Part shown: positions 44,223 to 52,631 of the stretch, piece by piece
Layout: the number at the start of each line of letters is the position of its first letter
Position numbering within the stretch: the stretch's first letter is position 1
Assembly (NCBI GenBank): GCA_910575795.1
Contig: CAJTGE010000008.1
Location: 1-64,000, forward strand
DNA length: 64,000 nt
Direction: 5' to 3'
DNA from: Clostridiaceae bacterium
GTDB taxonomy: Bacteria > Bacillota > Clostridia > Lachnospirales > Lachnospiraceae
The notes under the pieces: generated by a model
What the model saw: the letters and a program-made list of their open reading frames with translations, nothing else
Told to the model about the DNA's origin: nothing
Databases searched by the model: none
Translations under genes and position numbers: made by a program

Positions 44223-45641
44223 ATGGAACCATATTTTCTGGCAGTAGATTTCGGCGCTTCGGGCGGGCGGCATATCATTGCAGAGCACAGGGACGGGCGC
44301 ATAGTTCTGCAGGAGATATACCGTTTTGAGAACGGCCCGGTACGACGCGGCGGATTTCTGTGCTGGGATCTCGATTATCTCACTGAGCAGCTTATCATTG
44401 GTATGAGACGCTGTTCGGAGCTCGGCCTGTTTCCGGTTTCTGTGGGTATAGATGCCTGGGGGCTGGATTTTGTGCTTTTGGATGAGTCCGGCGCGCGGAT
44501 TTCGCCGGCTGTAAGCCACCGGGATCCGCGCACGGCTGGCATATACCAGGGGATTTTTGAGCGCGTGCCGGAGGCGGAGCTGTATGCCCGCACCGGAATC
44601 CAGATGGCGGAGTTTAATACGCTGTGCCAGCTTGAGGCGCTCAGCCAGAGCTGCCCGGAGCAGCTTTGCCGGGCGGATGCGATGGTGATGCTTCCGGACT
44701 ATTTTAATTACCTGCTGACCGGAAAGCTGTGCCAGGAATACAGCAATGCCTCTGTGACCCAGCTTACAAAGGCGGGCGAAGCCCGGTGGGATACGGGGCT
44801 GATAAAAAGGCTGGGGTATCCGGAGCGGATCTTCCTTCCGATACGCCGGGCGGGCGGAGTGCTTGGAAGGCTGAAAGAGGAGATTGCGGAGCGGATCGGG
44901 TTTTCCTGCGAGGTAGCGCTTGTTCCCGGCCATGATACGGCCTCAGCTTTTTTGAGCCTGCCGCCTGAGGGGGCGGGGAAGCTTCCGGCCATCAGCTCAG
45001 GGACCTGGTCGCTGATGGGCATGGAGACAGAGGCGCCGGTTCTTACGGAGCAGGCCCGGGTTTCAGGATTTACAAACGAAGCGGGCGGCGGGGAGAAGCC
45101 GCTGCTTTTAAAGAACAGCCTGGGGCTGTGGATGATACAGAATATCCGGAAGGAGGCCGCGCCCGGGGACAGCTTTGAGGCGCTGTGCAGGAAGGCGGAA
45201 GATGCCCGGATCGATTCGATGGTGGACTGCCAGAGCCAGGTATTTCTTGCCCCATCCTCTATGAGCGGGGCGGTGAGGGATTACTGCAGGAAAGCCGGGG
45301 AGCAGGTTCCGGAGACGGCCGGGGAGCTGGCCCGCGTGGTGTACAGGAGTTTGGCGGCGTCCTACGGGGCGATATTCAGGCAGATGCAGGAGCTGACGGG
45401 GCGGGAGTTCAGAAGGCTTCAGATCATCGGCGGGGGCTCGAAGGCGGATTATCTGAACCGGCTGACGGCAGAGGCGGCCGGGATTCCTGTCTTCGCCGGC
45501 CCGGCGGAGGCTGCGGCTTTGGGAAATGCGGTTGTGCAGATGACGGCAATGGGCGTGTTTTCTTCGCTGGATGAGGGGAGGAGATGCGCGGCAGGATCGG
45601 GCGGTGTACGGGTGTTTGAACCGGATGGAAGAGGCGTGTGA
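44223..45641 (+). CDS. rhaB: Rhamnulokinase-like FGGY kinase
   Basis: The protein has 472 residues. The N-terminus MEPYFLAVDFGASGGRHIIAEH is the RhaB form of the phosphate loop. Further blocks are GIDAWGLDFVLLDESG, HRDPRTAGI, RTGIQMAEFNTLCQLEAL, MLPDYFNYLLTG, VPGHDTASAF, SSGTWSLMG and IIGGGSKADYLNRLTAEA. The catalytic Asp is in PGHDT. It phosphorylates L-rhamnulose in its best-known members. It is followed by RhaD, which splits rhamnulose 1-phosphate, so an L-rhamnose or similar 6-deoxyhexose/pentulose route is likely. No rhamnose isomerase is present in the window. Confidence 0.9.
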   Translation: MEPYFLAVDFGASGGRHIIAEHRDGRIVLQEIYRFENGPVRRGGFLCWDLDYLTEQLIIGMRRCSELGLFPVSVGIDAWGLDFVLLDESGARISPAVSHRDPRTAGIYQGIFERVPEAELYARTGIQMAEFNTLCQLEALSQSCPEQLCRADAMVMLPDYFNYLLTGKLCQEYSNASVTQLTKAGEARWDTGLIKRLGYPERIFLPIRRAGGVLGRLKEEIAERIGFSCEVALVPGHDTASAFLSLPPEGAGKLPAISSGTWSLMGMETEAPVLTEQARVSGFTNEAGGGEKPLLLKNSLGLWMIQNIRKEAAPGDSFEALCRKAEDARIDSMVDCQSQVFLAPSSMSGAVRDYCRKAGEQVPETAGELARVVYRSLAASYGAIFRQMQELTGREFRRLQIIGGGSKADYLNRLTAEAAGIPVFAGPAEAAALGNAVVQMTAMGVFSSLDEGRRCAAGSGGVRVFEPDGRGV

Positions 45642-45749
45642 TGAGCGGGAGGCAGTCCATGGGGAGCGGCGGTCCATAGGGAGAGTCTATGGGGAAGCGG
45701 CCCACAGGGGGAACCCGGATTATGGCGGCGGGAGAGGAGAGATGACGGG

Positions 45750-46574
45750 ATGCGTGTGCTGGATACAACATTTGCCAGGGGCTTTATCCGCATGGCGGAT
45801 GACGGATGGCGGCAGGGGTGGCATGAGTGCCATGGGGGAAATCTGTCGTACCGGCTGGCAAAGGAGGAGGTAAAGGCGGTTGAGGATGATTTGAGGCGGG
45901 AGAGGGGATGGACGCCTCTTTCGGTACAGGCCGGGGAGCTGGCCGGGGATCACTTTCTGGTCACGGGCAGCGGGAAATTTATGCGGAATATGACGCTTTA
46001 TCCAAGCGATTCTTTTGGGATGATTGAGATCAGTGACGCGGGAGACGCTTACCGTATTGTGTGGGGGCTGACAGGCGGCGGCCTGCCGACGAGCGAGCTG
46101 GCGGCGCATCTGATGAACCAGGCGGTTAAGAAGAGGAAGTCAGGCGGGGCCTGCCGTGTGATTTACCACGCCCATCCGGGGAATATCATCGCGCTGTCGT
46201 TTGTTCTTCCTATGAAGGATGAAATTTTTACCAGAGAACTCTGGGAAATGGAACCCGAGTGCGCGATGACCTTTCCGGCCGGAATGGGGGTGATCCCGTG
46301 GATGGTTCCGGGGACAAGTGAGATCGGGGAGCTCACCTGCCGCATGATGGAGGAGTACGATGTGGTGCTCTGGGCGCAGCATGGGATTTTTACGGCCGGG
46401 GAAACTTTTGACAGCGCGTTTGGGCTTACGCATACGGTGGAGAAGGCGGCGGAAATGCTGATGAAGGTGATTTCAGCGGGCGGAAAGCGGAATGTGCCGT
46501 CGGCGCAGGATTTCAGGGATATGGCAGAGGTGTTTGGGCTGGATTTGCCGGAGCGGTTTCTTTATGAGAAATGA
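45750..46574 (+). CDS. rhaD: Rhamnulose-1-phosphate aldolase
   Basis: The protein has 274 residues, full RhaD length. The class II aldolase/adducin fold has WHECHGGNLSYRL near the start, FLVTGSGKFMRN, VIYHAHPGNIIALS with two zinc His residues, and VLWAQHGIFTAG with the third. The catalytic Glu is expected in FTRELWEMEPE. It cleaves L-rhamnulose 1-phosphate to DHAP and L-lactaldehyde. It is the last gene of the operon, 108 bp after the kinase; that gap holds short GTCCATRGGGA repeats. Confidence 0.93.
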   Translation: MRVLDTTFARGFIRMADDGWRQGWHECHGGNLSYRLAKEEVKAVEDDLRRERGWTPLSVQAGELAGDHFLVTGSGKFMRNMTLYPSDSFGMIEISDAGDAYRIVWGLTGGGLPTSELAAHLMNQAVKKRKSGGACRVIYHAHPGNIIALSFVLPMKDEIFTRELWEMEPECAMTFPAGMGVIPWMVPGTSEIGELTCRMMEEYDVVLWAQHGIFTAGETFDSAFGLTHTVEKAAEMLMKVISAGGKRNVPSAQDFRDMAEVFGLDLPERFLYEK

Positions 46575-46752
46575 GAAAGGTTAAATTTTGCAGGGGAGGG
46601 CGCATGAAAGGCGCGTTCCCCTGTTTTTCCCGGATTCCGGGCAAAATGGGTATGCTGTTAGTTGGCGGGAATGAATTTTCAAACACGCTCTAGGACACTG
46701 GCTACCTGTTACTACAATAATAATGATTAGGGAAAAGGAACGCTCCAAAGGG

Positions 46753-46783
46753 TTGACAAATTTTGTCCGGGGGGGGGTATAAT
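46753..46783 (+). promoter_or_regulatory. Promoter with a nine-G spacer tract (candidate phase-variable switch)
   Basis: A perfect TTGACA (46753-46758) and a perfect TATAAT (46778-46783) are separated by 19 nt, the last nine of which are G (46769-46777). Loss of two G residues would give the optimal 17-nt spacing. Homopolymeric G tracts between -35 and -10 switch expression of surface proteins in other bacteria by slipped-strand mispairing. The gene downstream encodes a secreted protein. Confidence 0.75.
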
Positions 46784-46817
46784 GCAGATAAATAAAATCA
46801 AAAGGAGGATCTGAGCT

Positions 46818-47474
46818 ATGAAAATGCGAAAAGGATTTGCAGGTATCTGCGCTGCGGCCGCATTATCTTTATCCATGACAGTCGGCGCGTTTGCCGGGGA
46901 GTGGCAGTTTCAGGAGGGCGGAGAATACTGGCAGTGGAAGTATGTGGAGCAGGACGGAAGCTGCAAAGTCAATGAGTGGAAGGAAATCGACGGAAAATGG
47001 TATCATTTTGATTCGGAGGGCTATATTGATGCGGGCGGGCTGTTCTTTTTGCCTTCTATCAATGACAGCAATGTGGGCGACCGGCATTATATGATGTTTT
47101 CGGGAGCTTTGGAGACAAACCGCGACTTTGGAATCGGATATGTGGACGGGGAAGGGCGATGGCATGAGACTCTGTCATATTATGATATAGAACAGAAGGA
47201 AAATTTTTGCCGCTCATGGGGAATTGATATGGATCTGATTTATAATGGCTGCCGTTCCAATTCTCTGACAACTTATACCTGCTCAACCGAGCTCTTTCCC
47301 AAGGACAGCGAGGGCAACCCTGCGTTTGATGTTGTAAAGGATGCTATTATTGTATGCGCGGATTACAAATCGCCAACGAATACGGACTATGACTGGAGCG
47401 GATATTCCTATTGGAATATGGGAGATAATTATAGCACATTTACGATTGTGCTGGATGACGGCGCAGGAAGATAA
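46818..47474 (+). CDS. Secreted protein with cell-wall-binding-like repeat
   Basis: The protein has 218 residues. AAGGAGG precedes the start with 8-9 nt spacing. A signal peptide (about 1-26, MKMRKGFAGICAAAALS...GAFA) is followed by a WQWKYVEQDGSCKVNEW and DGKWYHFDSEGYIDAGG segment that resembles choline/cell-wall-binding repeats. The remainder (about 75-218) is aromatic- and acid-rich, with no recognised family. It probably sits at the cell surface. Expression may switch through the G9 promoter. It is transcribed alone; a hairpin follows. Confidence 0.82.
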   Translation: MKMRKGFAGICAAAALSLSMTVGAFAGEWQFQEGGEYWQWKYVEQDGSCKVNEWKEIDGKWYHFDSEGYIDAGGLFFLPSINDSNVGDRHYMMFSGALETNRDFGIGYVDGEGRWHETLSYYDIEQKENFCRSWGIDMDLIYNGCRSNSLTTYTCSTELFPKDSEGNPAFDVVKDAIIVCADYKSPTNTDYDWSGYSYWNMGDNYSTFTIVLDDGAGR

Positions 47475-47496
47475 AGCAGCAGCGCATGTCTTTTTG

Positions 47497-47539
47497 TGCA
47501 CAGGCCCGGATAAGGAAGTTTTGCCGCCGCTGCGGGCAG
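47497..47539. repeat. Dispersed hairpin repeat, copy 4 (diverged)
   Basis: TGCACAGGCCCGGATAAGG, then AAGTTTTGCCGCC and GCGGGC, match copy 2 over the left half. It again lies in a gap between convergent genes, here the secreted protein and DUF951. Confidence 0.55.
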
Positions 47540-47572
47540 AAAAGGCGGCCGTCACTTGGCGGCCGCTTTTCT
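47538..47572. terminator. Bidirectional terminator overlapping the DUF951 stop
   Basis: AGAAAAG-CGGCCG pairs with CGGCCG-CTTTTCT around an 8-nt loop with one bulged G. The right arm also encodes the last codons of the DUF951 protein. Confidence 0.75.
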
Positions 47573-47749
47573 GATCCCTCTTGTATTCTTTTCCACAATG
47601 GGCCTGGCCATCATGACCTGATGGCCGCACCCGACGCATTTCAGGCGGAAATCGGCCCCGACCCGCAAAAGCTCCCACTCATGGCTCCCGCACGGATGGG
47701 GCTTTTTAAGCCTGACAATATCTCCAACCTCGAATATCACTCCGTTCAT
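47552..47749 (-). CDS. DUF951 protein
   Basis: The protein has 65 residues. The family signature is complete: GDIVRLKKPHPCGSHEWELLR, GADFRLKCVGCGHQVMMAR and a final EKNTRGI. Three cysteines and one histidine could bind zinc. DUF951 is a small conserved Firmicute protein, often near chromosome-partition or ribosome-related genes elsewhere; its role is unknown. The last codons form one arm of a terminator hairpin. Confidence 0.92.
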   Translation of the reverse strand: MNGVIFEVGDIVRLKKPHPCGSHEWELLRVGADFRLKCVGCGHQVMMARPIVEKNTRGIRKAAAK

Positions 47750-47804
47750 CCGTTACCCCCTGTTTTTTGGAAGAATCCCTGTATCCCTCTGTTTGCAGGT
47801 TCTG

Positions 47805-48527
47805 TCACAGGTTTGCCGCCTCGCCCAGCGCCTTGCCGACGCTGTCGCAGATTACCAGATCCGCGTCGGAATCCCTTGGCGTGACGGAACGGTTGATCAG
47901 GACCAGCTTATGTCCCCGGTAATAATCAATAAGACCGGCCGCCGGGTAAACGGTCAGCGAGGTTCCTCCGATGATCAGCATATCGGCCTTTCTGATATGT
48001 TCAACAGAGCGCCGGATCACGCTGTCGTCCAGGCCCTCTTCATATAAGACGACATCCGGCTTGATGATGCCGCCGCAGCCGCATTTCGGGATTCCTTGGG
48101 AATGGATGATGTCATCCAGATCAAAGGACTTCCCACAGTTCATGCAATAATTGCGCAGCACAGAGCCATGCAGCTCCAGGACTTCCCTGCTTCCCGCCGC
48201 CTGATGAAGCCCGTCTATGTTCTGGGTGATCACAGCCTTTAGTTTCCCCTCCTGCTCAAGCTTTGCAAGCGCGAGATGGGCGCGGTTCGGCTTTGCATCC
48301 GGGAACAGCATCTTGTCCCGGTAAAAGCGGTAAAATTCCTCTGTCCGGCTTAAATAAAAGCTGTGGCTTAAAATCGTTTCCGGCGGGTAATCATACTTCT
48401 GGTTATACAGTCCGTCCGTACTTCTGAAATCCGGGATGCTGCTCTCTGTCGATACGCCTGCCCCGCCAAAAAACACGATATAGCTGCTCTCCTCCACCCA
48501 TGCCTTTAATTTAGCAATCTCATCCAT
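47805..48527 (-). CDS. NAD-dependent protein deacylase, Sir2 family
   Basis: The protein has 240 residues. The NAD site is FFGGAGVSTESSIPDFRS, followed by TQNIDGLHQAAGS and the catalytic His in ELHGSVL. The zinc cysteines are in NYCMNCGK and KCGCGG. Removes acetyl or other acyl groups from lysine. It lies 36 nt after the acyltransferase fusion gene on the same strand, so the pair may add and remove a lysine modification; that is inference. Confidence 0.95.
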   Translation of the reverse strand: MDEIAKLKAWVEESSYIVFFGGAGVSTESSIPDFRSTDGLYNQKYDYPPETILSHSFYLSRTEEFYRFYRDKMLFPDAKPNRAHLALAKLEQEGKLKAVITQNIDGLHQAAGSREVLELHGSVLRNYCMNCGKSFDLDDIIHSQGIPKCGCGGIIKPDVVLYEEGLDDSVIRRSVEHIRKADMLIIGGTSLTVYPAAGLIDYYRGHKLVLINRSVTPRDSDADLVICDSVGKALGEAANL

Positions 48528-48563
48528 TTGAATACACTCCTTCCCGTTTGTGTTTTACAATGG

Positions 48564-50588
48564 CTATACGATTTCGTCCAGAAATACGCCGTTTACGACA
48601 TCCACGGCTGCCATGGCTTCTGTAAGCTCCTGAGAGCGCTCCGGCCAGATCTGCGCCGCATCCCTGTATCCGGTGAGCCAGCTTACCAGCTCGCCTGCCC
48701 GGGCTGAAAAACGCTGTGCGTGCAGCGCCGCATCTGGCAGCTCCTCTGTACTCGTTAATTTTTTCACGTCTGCTCCTGTTTCGTCGAGCGTCCATAAAAA
48801 CGTCCCGTTATTTTCCTCCAGAAGCGGATCCACGGCATCCACTATAAAGGAAATGCGTTCTGCCTCCTTTAAGTGAAAGGAACCCAGGAATGCCTCTATA
48901 TTCGTCAGCCGTCCCATATTCCATGCTTTTTCCCCGGTTTTGACCGTATACGGATCTTCTGCGTAAAGAAAGCGTTGTTCCTGTTTCTCAAGTCCCCACA
49001 CGGCCTCAAGGCCGGCCAGCCCGTTTTTATCCTCTAAAAAGGACAGCGTCCCGCCCTCGGATTCCAGTTCCTTTATCAGACGGCTGACATAGGCGCAGCC
49101 GCGCTGCGTATACATTTCATAGCGCGCCGACAGCCATTTCTCCATATAGGCGGCCGCCCGCCCGCAGTCCTCTGATGTATCCCGGCAGGCTGAGCGCGTA
49201 AGGCGGCGCTGCGCCTCTTCATTTAAATGAAATTCAGGCACGTTTCCGATGAAGACAAAACCAAAGGGCTCATATACCGCGGGATTCACCGGGACCAGGT
49301 ACGCGAGGGGCTTTCCGGCCTTTTGCTGATCCGTGAGCATCCTCACAAACAGATCGCGGAAATGGCCTTCCCTGCGGTGGGCCTCATCCGTCGCCACGCC
49401 GGCCAGATAGTCAAGCTCCCACTGTCTGTCCTTCATTCGGATCCGGTATGGATTATAGTGAACCATGGACAGGATAAAGCCATTGTCTTTTTTTGCCAGA
49501 ATCCGGTTGTCCTTTGTCTTTTCCTTATAATAATACGCAATAAAGCGCTCCGAGTCTTCCTCAAAGCAGCCCCGCCACAGCGGGATGGTCTCGTTTTTTT
49601 CATCGTCTGCGAGATAGCCTGTATAACTTCCGGACTGCGTATTGCCGATCTGCTGCGCCCAGTGATAGCCCTTACTGCCGTCCAAAAGCTGCTCGACAAG
49701 ATATTTCCTCGCATAATCAGCGGGCATATAGGACATCTTTGCCTGGCGCAGGCCCTCAATACCCATATCGTCCTCACGGTTGACCCAGTCTACATCCGGA
49801 AACTCCTCAAGCAGGAAGGTCTGGTTAATAAACTGATACAGGCCGTTGATCTCCGGGTTGGCCTTTTCAATATGAATCACAGCCATATTTTCAATGGGAT
49901 TAAAGCTTCCGATCGAAAATGCTTCCATTTTCCCGTCAATATAGACTCCGCCCATGCGGATGTACAGATCTGAGCAGTTTTTCAGAATATCGTGAATGCC
50001 CCGCACCTCATAGTCTAAGTGCTCTTCCACATCCTCGCCCTTCTGCTCCCGCCATTTATCAAGGAATTCCCATACATCCTGGCTGTCCGAGCAGCACAGG
50101 CGGCGGTACTCATAACGCCCTTCGTACTCCCGTTTGAATGCATTCACCCGGTTTTTCTTTTTGTGCAGCTTCTTTCCGGCCAGTGTGCGCATCGCCTCGC
50201 CGGTGTAAAGATAATCCTTGGAATCCACCTGCTCCTCTACCAGATACTTGTCCTTTGGCAGATTCAAGTATTTTACCGCATACTCATCCGCCAGGTTAAT
50301 TACCAGAGGAAAGCCTAATTCCTCGTTAAAATACCGTTCAATGGCGTGAAACGCGTCCGGCAGATCCTCTTCGCGGCAGAGCGGCATCGCAGAAAAGCAC
50401 TTGCCGTTATTTTCCATCAGCCACAAAAGCGCCCGGTTTTCCCAGACGGCGTAGCGGACGTGATAGTATTCCTTCCAAATAAAGCTTTCCAGGAATACGC
50501 TGTCGCACGTATTGTTATGGCGGAGCGCATAAAACGGCATAAGCTCGCTGATGTTGCCAATCTCTATCCTTTTAAACTGTAACTCCAT
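48564..50588 (-). CDS. DUF2156 domain fused to an Eis-like GNAT acetyltransferase
   Basis: The protein has 674 residues from the ATG 4 nt after AAGGAGG. The N-terminal part (about 1-290) matches DUF2156, the aminoacyl-tRNA-dependent transferase fold of phosphatidylglycerol lysyltransferases, without membrane segments (FKREYEGRYEYRRL, DEYAVKYLNLP, KANPEINGLYQFINQTFL). From about 330 a GNAT domain follows, with LAGVATDEAHRREGHFRDLFVRML as the acetyl-CoA loop and VNPAVYEPFGFVFI. A C-terminal SCP2-like region completes an Eis-type layout. Acceptors are unknown. It precedes the Sir2 gene in one operon. Confidence 0.85.
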   Translation of the reverse strand: MELQFKRIEIGNISELMPFYALRHNNTCDSVFLESFIWKEYYHVRYAVWENRALLWLMENNGKCFSAMPLCREEDLPDAFHAIERYFNEELGFPLVINLADEYAVKYLNLPKDKYLVEEQVDSKDYLYTGEAMRTLAGKKLHKKKNRVNAFKREYEGRYEYRRLCCSDSQDVWEFLDKWREQKGEDVEEHLDYEVRGIHDILKNCSDLYIRMGGVYIDGKMEAFSIGSFNPIENMAVIHIEKANPEINGLYQFINQTFLLEEFPDVDWVNREDDMGIEGLRQAKMSYMPADYARKYLVEQLLDGSKGYHWAQQIGNTQSGSYTGYLADDEKNETIPLWRGCFEEDSERFIAYYYKEKTKDNRILAKKDNGFILSMVHYNPYRIRMKDRQWELDYLAGVATDEAHRREGHFRDLFVRMLTDQQKAGKPLAYLVPVNPAVYEPFGFVFIGNVPEFHLNEEAQRRLTRSACRDTSEDCGRAAAYMEKWLSARYEMYTQRGCAYVSRLIKELESEGGTLSFLEDKNGLAGLEAVWGLEKQEQRFLYAEDPYTVKTGEKAWNMGRLTNIEAFLGSFHLKEAERISFIVDAVDPLLEENNGTFLWTLDETGADVKKLTSTEELPDAALHAQRFSARAGELVSWLTGYRDAAQIWPERSQELTEAMAAVDVVNGVFLDEIV

Positions 50589-50670
50589 GGTTCCTCCTTG
50601 GTTGGTATAGACAATCAATTTGTTTTCATAGTATACCACAGTTTACAAATATTTAACAGGAGGAAAAAGA

Positions 50671-50708
50671 AAAGCACATTATCTCCTTTAGCGGAAATAA
50701 TGCGCTTT
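50671..50708 (-). terminator. Terminator of the XRE gene at 50710
   Basis: Minus-strand AAAAGCGCATTATT pairs with the AATAATGTGCTTTT-like arm around a 15-nt loop, followed by CTTTTT. Confidence 0.75.
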
Positions 50709-50709
50709 T

Positions 50710-51054
50710 TTACTGTGCCTCTGTTGTGTGTTCCATTATTTTTCCCATATGAAACAAGAGCTTCTGATCACGCTCACTAAGCCTGCTGTAGACGTGATAA
50801 AGCTCATAAAATTTGTCCGGATCTTTCATGTGCTGTAAGGGATTGCCATCGCCTCTGCGTTTTTCGGATACGCCCAGGAGATAATCACAGGTGACTCCGA
50901 AATAAGCGGCAAGACGAACCAGGGTATCGGCTGTCATGGCTGTGCTGTCCTTCTCCAGACGGCTGACCGCCTGCTGGGATATCCCAATCTGATCGCCTAA
51001 CTGGCTCTGTTTTAACTTTCGTTCAGTACGGAGTAATCGAATATTACTTTCCAT
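50710..51054 (-). CDS. XRE-family HTH regulator
   Basis: The protein has 114 residues from MESNIRLLRTERK, with AGAGG about 11 nt upstream. The HTH (about 4-58) has LKQSQLGDQIGISQQAVSRLEKDSTAMTADTLVRLAAYFG and the CDYLLG end. The C-terminal tail is helical (YELYHVYSRLSERDQKLLFHMG). Unlike the pair at 33.9-35.1 kb, it is a separate subtype. The target is unknown. Confidence 0.9.
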   Translation of the reverse strand: MESNIRLLRTERKLKQSQLGDQIGISQQAVSRLEKDSTAMTADTLVRLAAYFGVTCDYLLGVSEKRRGDGNPLQHMKDPDKFYELYHVYSRLSERDQKLLFHMGKIMEHTTEAQ

Positions 51055-51240
51055 CAATTTGTACACCTCTGCTTCATTATAACAGGTATACGTTTGATGT
51101 GCACTCAAATTTTGGGTATATCAATATCCATTTTATGGGTAGACTTTCTGCTTTTGGAAATTCCATGGAATAATGCCGAAATATATGAGATTATTTTCGT
51201 GTTGTCCTACCAATACCTGCCAACGGGAGGAGGTGTCAAC

Positions 51241-51338
51241 TTGGAATTTTTGTTCTCTTTTTAATCGCTGTTCTGGGTGGCGCAGCCTGCCGCTATATCA
51301 TCAAATGGTTAGACGGCGATGACAAGGGCGGCAGATAG
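51241..51338 (+). pseudogene. Small membrane protein ORF, frameshifted
   Basis: GGAGGAGG is followed 7-8 nt later by TTG at 51241, which opens MEFLFSF and then stops. The next frame reads LFLIAVLGGAACRYIIKWLDGDDKGGR before TAG at 51336. One missing base near 51255 would join them into a protein of about 32 residues: one hydrophobic helix and a charged KWLD tail. Small proteins of this look, followed by a strong hairpin, are frequent in Clostridia and may be toxin-like. The frameshift could be real or a sequencing error. Recognition is from general resemblance. Confidence 0.55.
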
Positions 51339-51366
51339 CCTGGCGGGTGCTTTGCCACCATAAAGG

Positions 51367-51416
51367 AAAGAAGAATCCCTCAACTGTATTGCGTTACGGT
51401 TGGGGGATTCTTCTTT
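51367..51416 (+). terminator. Strong hairpin after the small ORF
   Basis: An 18-bp stem AAAGAAGAATCCCTCAAC / GTTGGGGGATTCTTCTTT has one G-T pair and a 14-nt loop. It sits 28 nt after the small ORF and probably terminates it. The rest of 51109-51566 shows no other gene. Confidence 0.85.
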
Positions 51417-51566
51417 GCCAACATGGAACATGATTGTTCTCTTTTTGCCTGGCGGCATTATAGCATATGCAGTTTGGTTTGCAATATGCTTATTTACGGT
51501 TTATTTCATTATTTTAATGTGTGTTACTGTCCGCAATGCATAAGCCAAAGTCAGCGCCGTGTTTTA

Positions 51567-52529
51567 TTAAAGCAGCTCCCGCAGTTCAGGCACTATGAAT
51601 TCCGGTGTGCGTCCGGAGAAGAAATCGTCGATGGCTTTCGCGCAGGCGACGGAGGAACGGGTGGATGCTTCCAGTGTCGCGCCGCCGATGTGAGGGGCGA
51701 CGAGTACATGTTCCATATGTAAAAGAGGATGTTCCGGGTCAAACGGTTCTTTTTCGAGTACATCCAGGCCGGCCCCGGCAATTTTGTTTTCCTGCAGAGC
51801 ACGGATCAGGGCCGGTTCATCTATGACAGAGCCGCGGGCGGTGTTGATGAGGAACGCTGTTTTTTTCATCAGACTGAATTCGTGTTCACCGACGCTGTGG
51901 ATGGTTTCCTTTGTGGCCGGCACATGAAGCGAGACATAGTCGCCGGTGCGAAAGATTTCGTCGCGGTCGTCAACGAGACGGATATAGTCAGGAACCTCTC
52001 TGGCAAACGGATCATAGGCCAGCACTTCCATGTCAAAGCCGAAATGCGCTTTTTTTGCCACGAGCCGGCCGATATTGCCTGTGCCGATGAGTCCCAGGGT
52101 TTTGCCCTCCAGCTCGGTTTTCCGGATCCCCATTTTTGCATAGCGGTAATCTTCCATACAGTGGTTCATGACCGCTTTAAAGCGGCGGGAGCAGTACAGC
52201 ATGTAAAATACAGCCAGCTCCGCTACGGATATAGCGTTGGCCCCTCCGGCCGTTGTGACAAGGACTTTGTGCTTTTTCGCGGCCTCAAGGTCCACTCCGT
52301 CATAGCCGGCCCCGTGGCGGGCTATGATCCTGAGCTTTTTCGCGGCGTCCAGGATACGGGCGGTAATTTTTGCTGTGCGGACAATCATTGCGTCGCAGTC
52401 TGCGATATCGGCAATGATATCTTCTTCCGTAAATCCGCGGCCGCGGACAATTTCAAAGCCGTGTTTCAGGAGAAAGTCGTCTCCGTCCGGCAGGATCGGC
52501 TGGGGCAATAATACTTTATAGCTCATCAT
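51567..52529 (-). CDS. D-isomer-specific 2-hydroxyacid dehydrogenase
   Basis: The protein has 320 residues. The NAD-binding motif is GKTLGLIGTGNIGRLVAKKAH; catalytic residues are expected in INTARGSVIDEPAL (Arg), the AGAGLDVLEKEP Glu, and the His in VLVAPHIGGATLEAS. It resembles SerA/hydroxypyruvate-reductase enzymes acting on D-2-hydroxyacids such as glycerate. The start has AAGGAG 7 nt upstream. It follows the RraA::GltS chimera on the same strand, 102 bp downstream, suggesting an acid-utilisation operon. Confidence 0.92.
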   Translation of the reverse strand: MMSYKVLLPQPILPDGDDFLLKHGFEIVRGRGFTEEDIIADIADCDAMIVRTAKITARILDAAKKLRIIARHGAGYDGVDLEAAKKHKVLVTTAGGANAISVAELAVFYMLYCSRRFKAVMNHCMEDYRYAKMGIRKTELEGKTLGLIGTGNIGRLVAKKAHFGFDMEVLAYDPFAREVPDYIRLVDDRDEIFRTGDYVSLHVPATKETIHSVGEHEFSLMKKTAFLINTARGSVIDEPALIRALQENKIAGAGLDVLEKEPFDPEHPLLHMEHVLVAPHIGGATLEASTRSSVACAKAIDDFFSGRTPEFIVPELRELL

Positions 52530-52631
52530 TCATAAGCTCCTTTCAGTGTTTTCGTTTTATGGTTGAGCGCAGTCATTTCACAGCGCTGCATAGTTTGCAA
52601 ATACCGGCGAATACGCGGCCGGAATGGGGCG

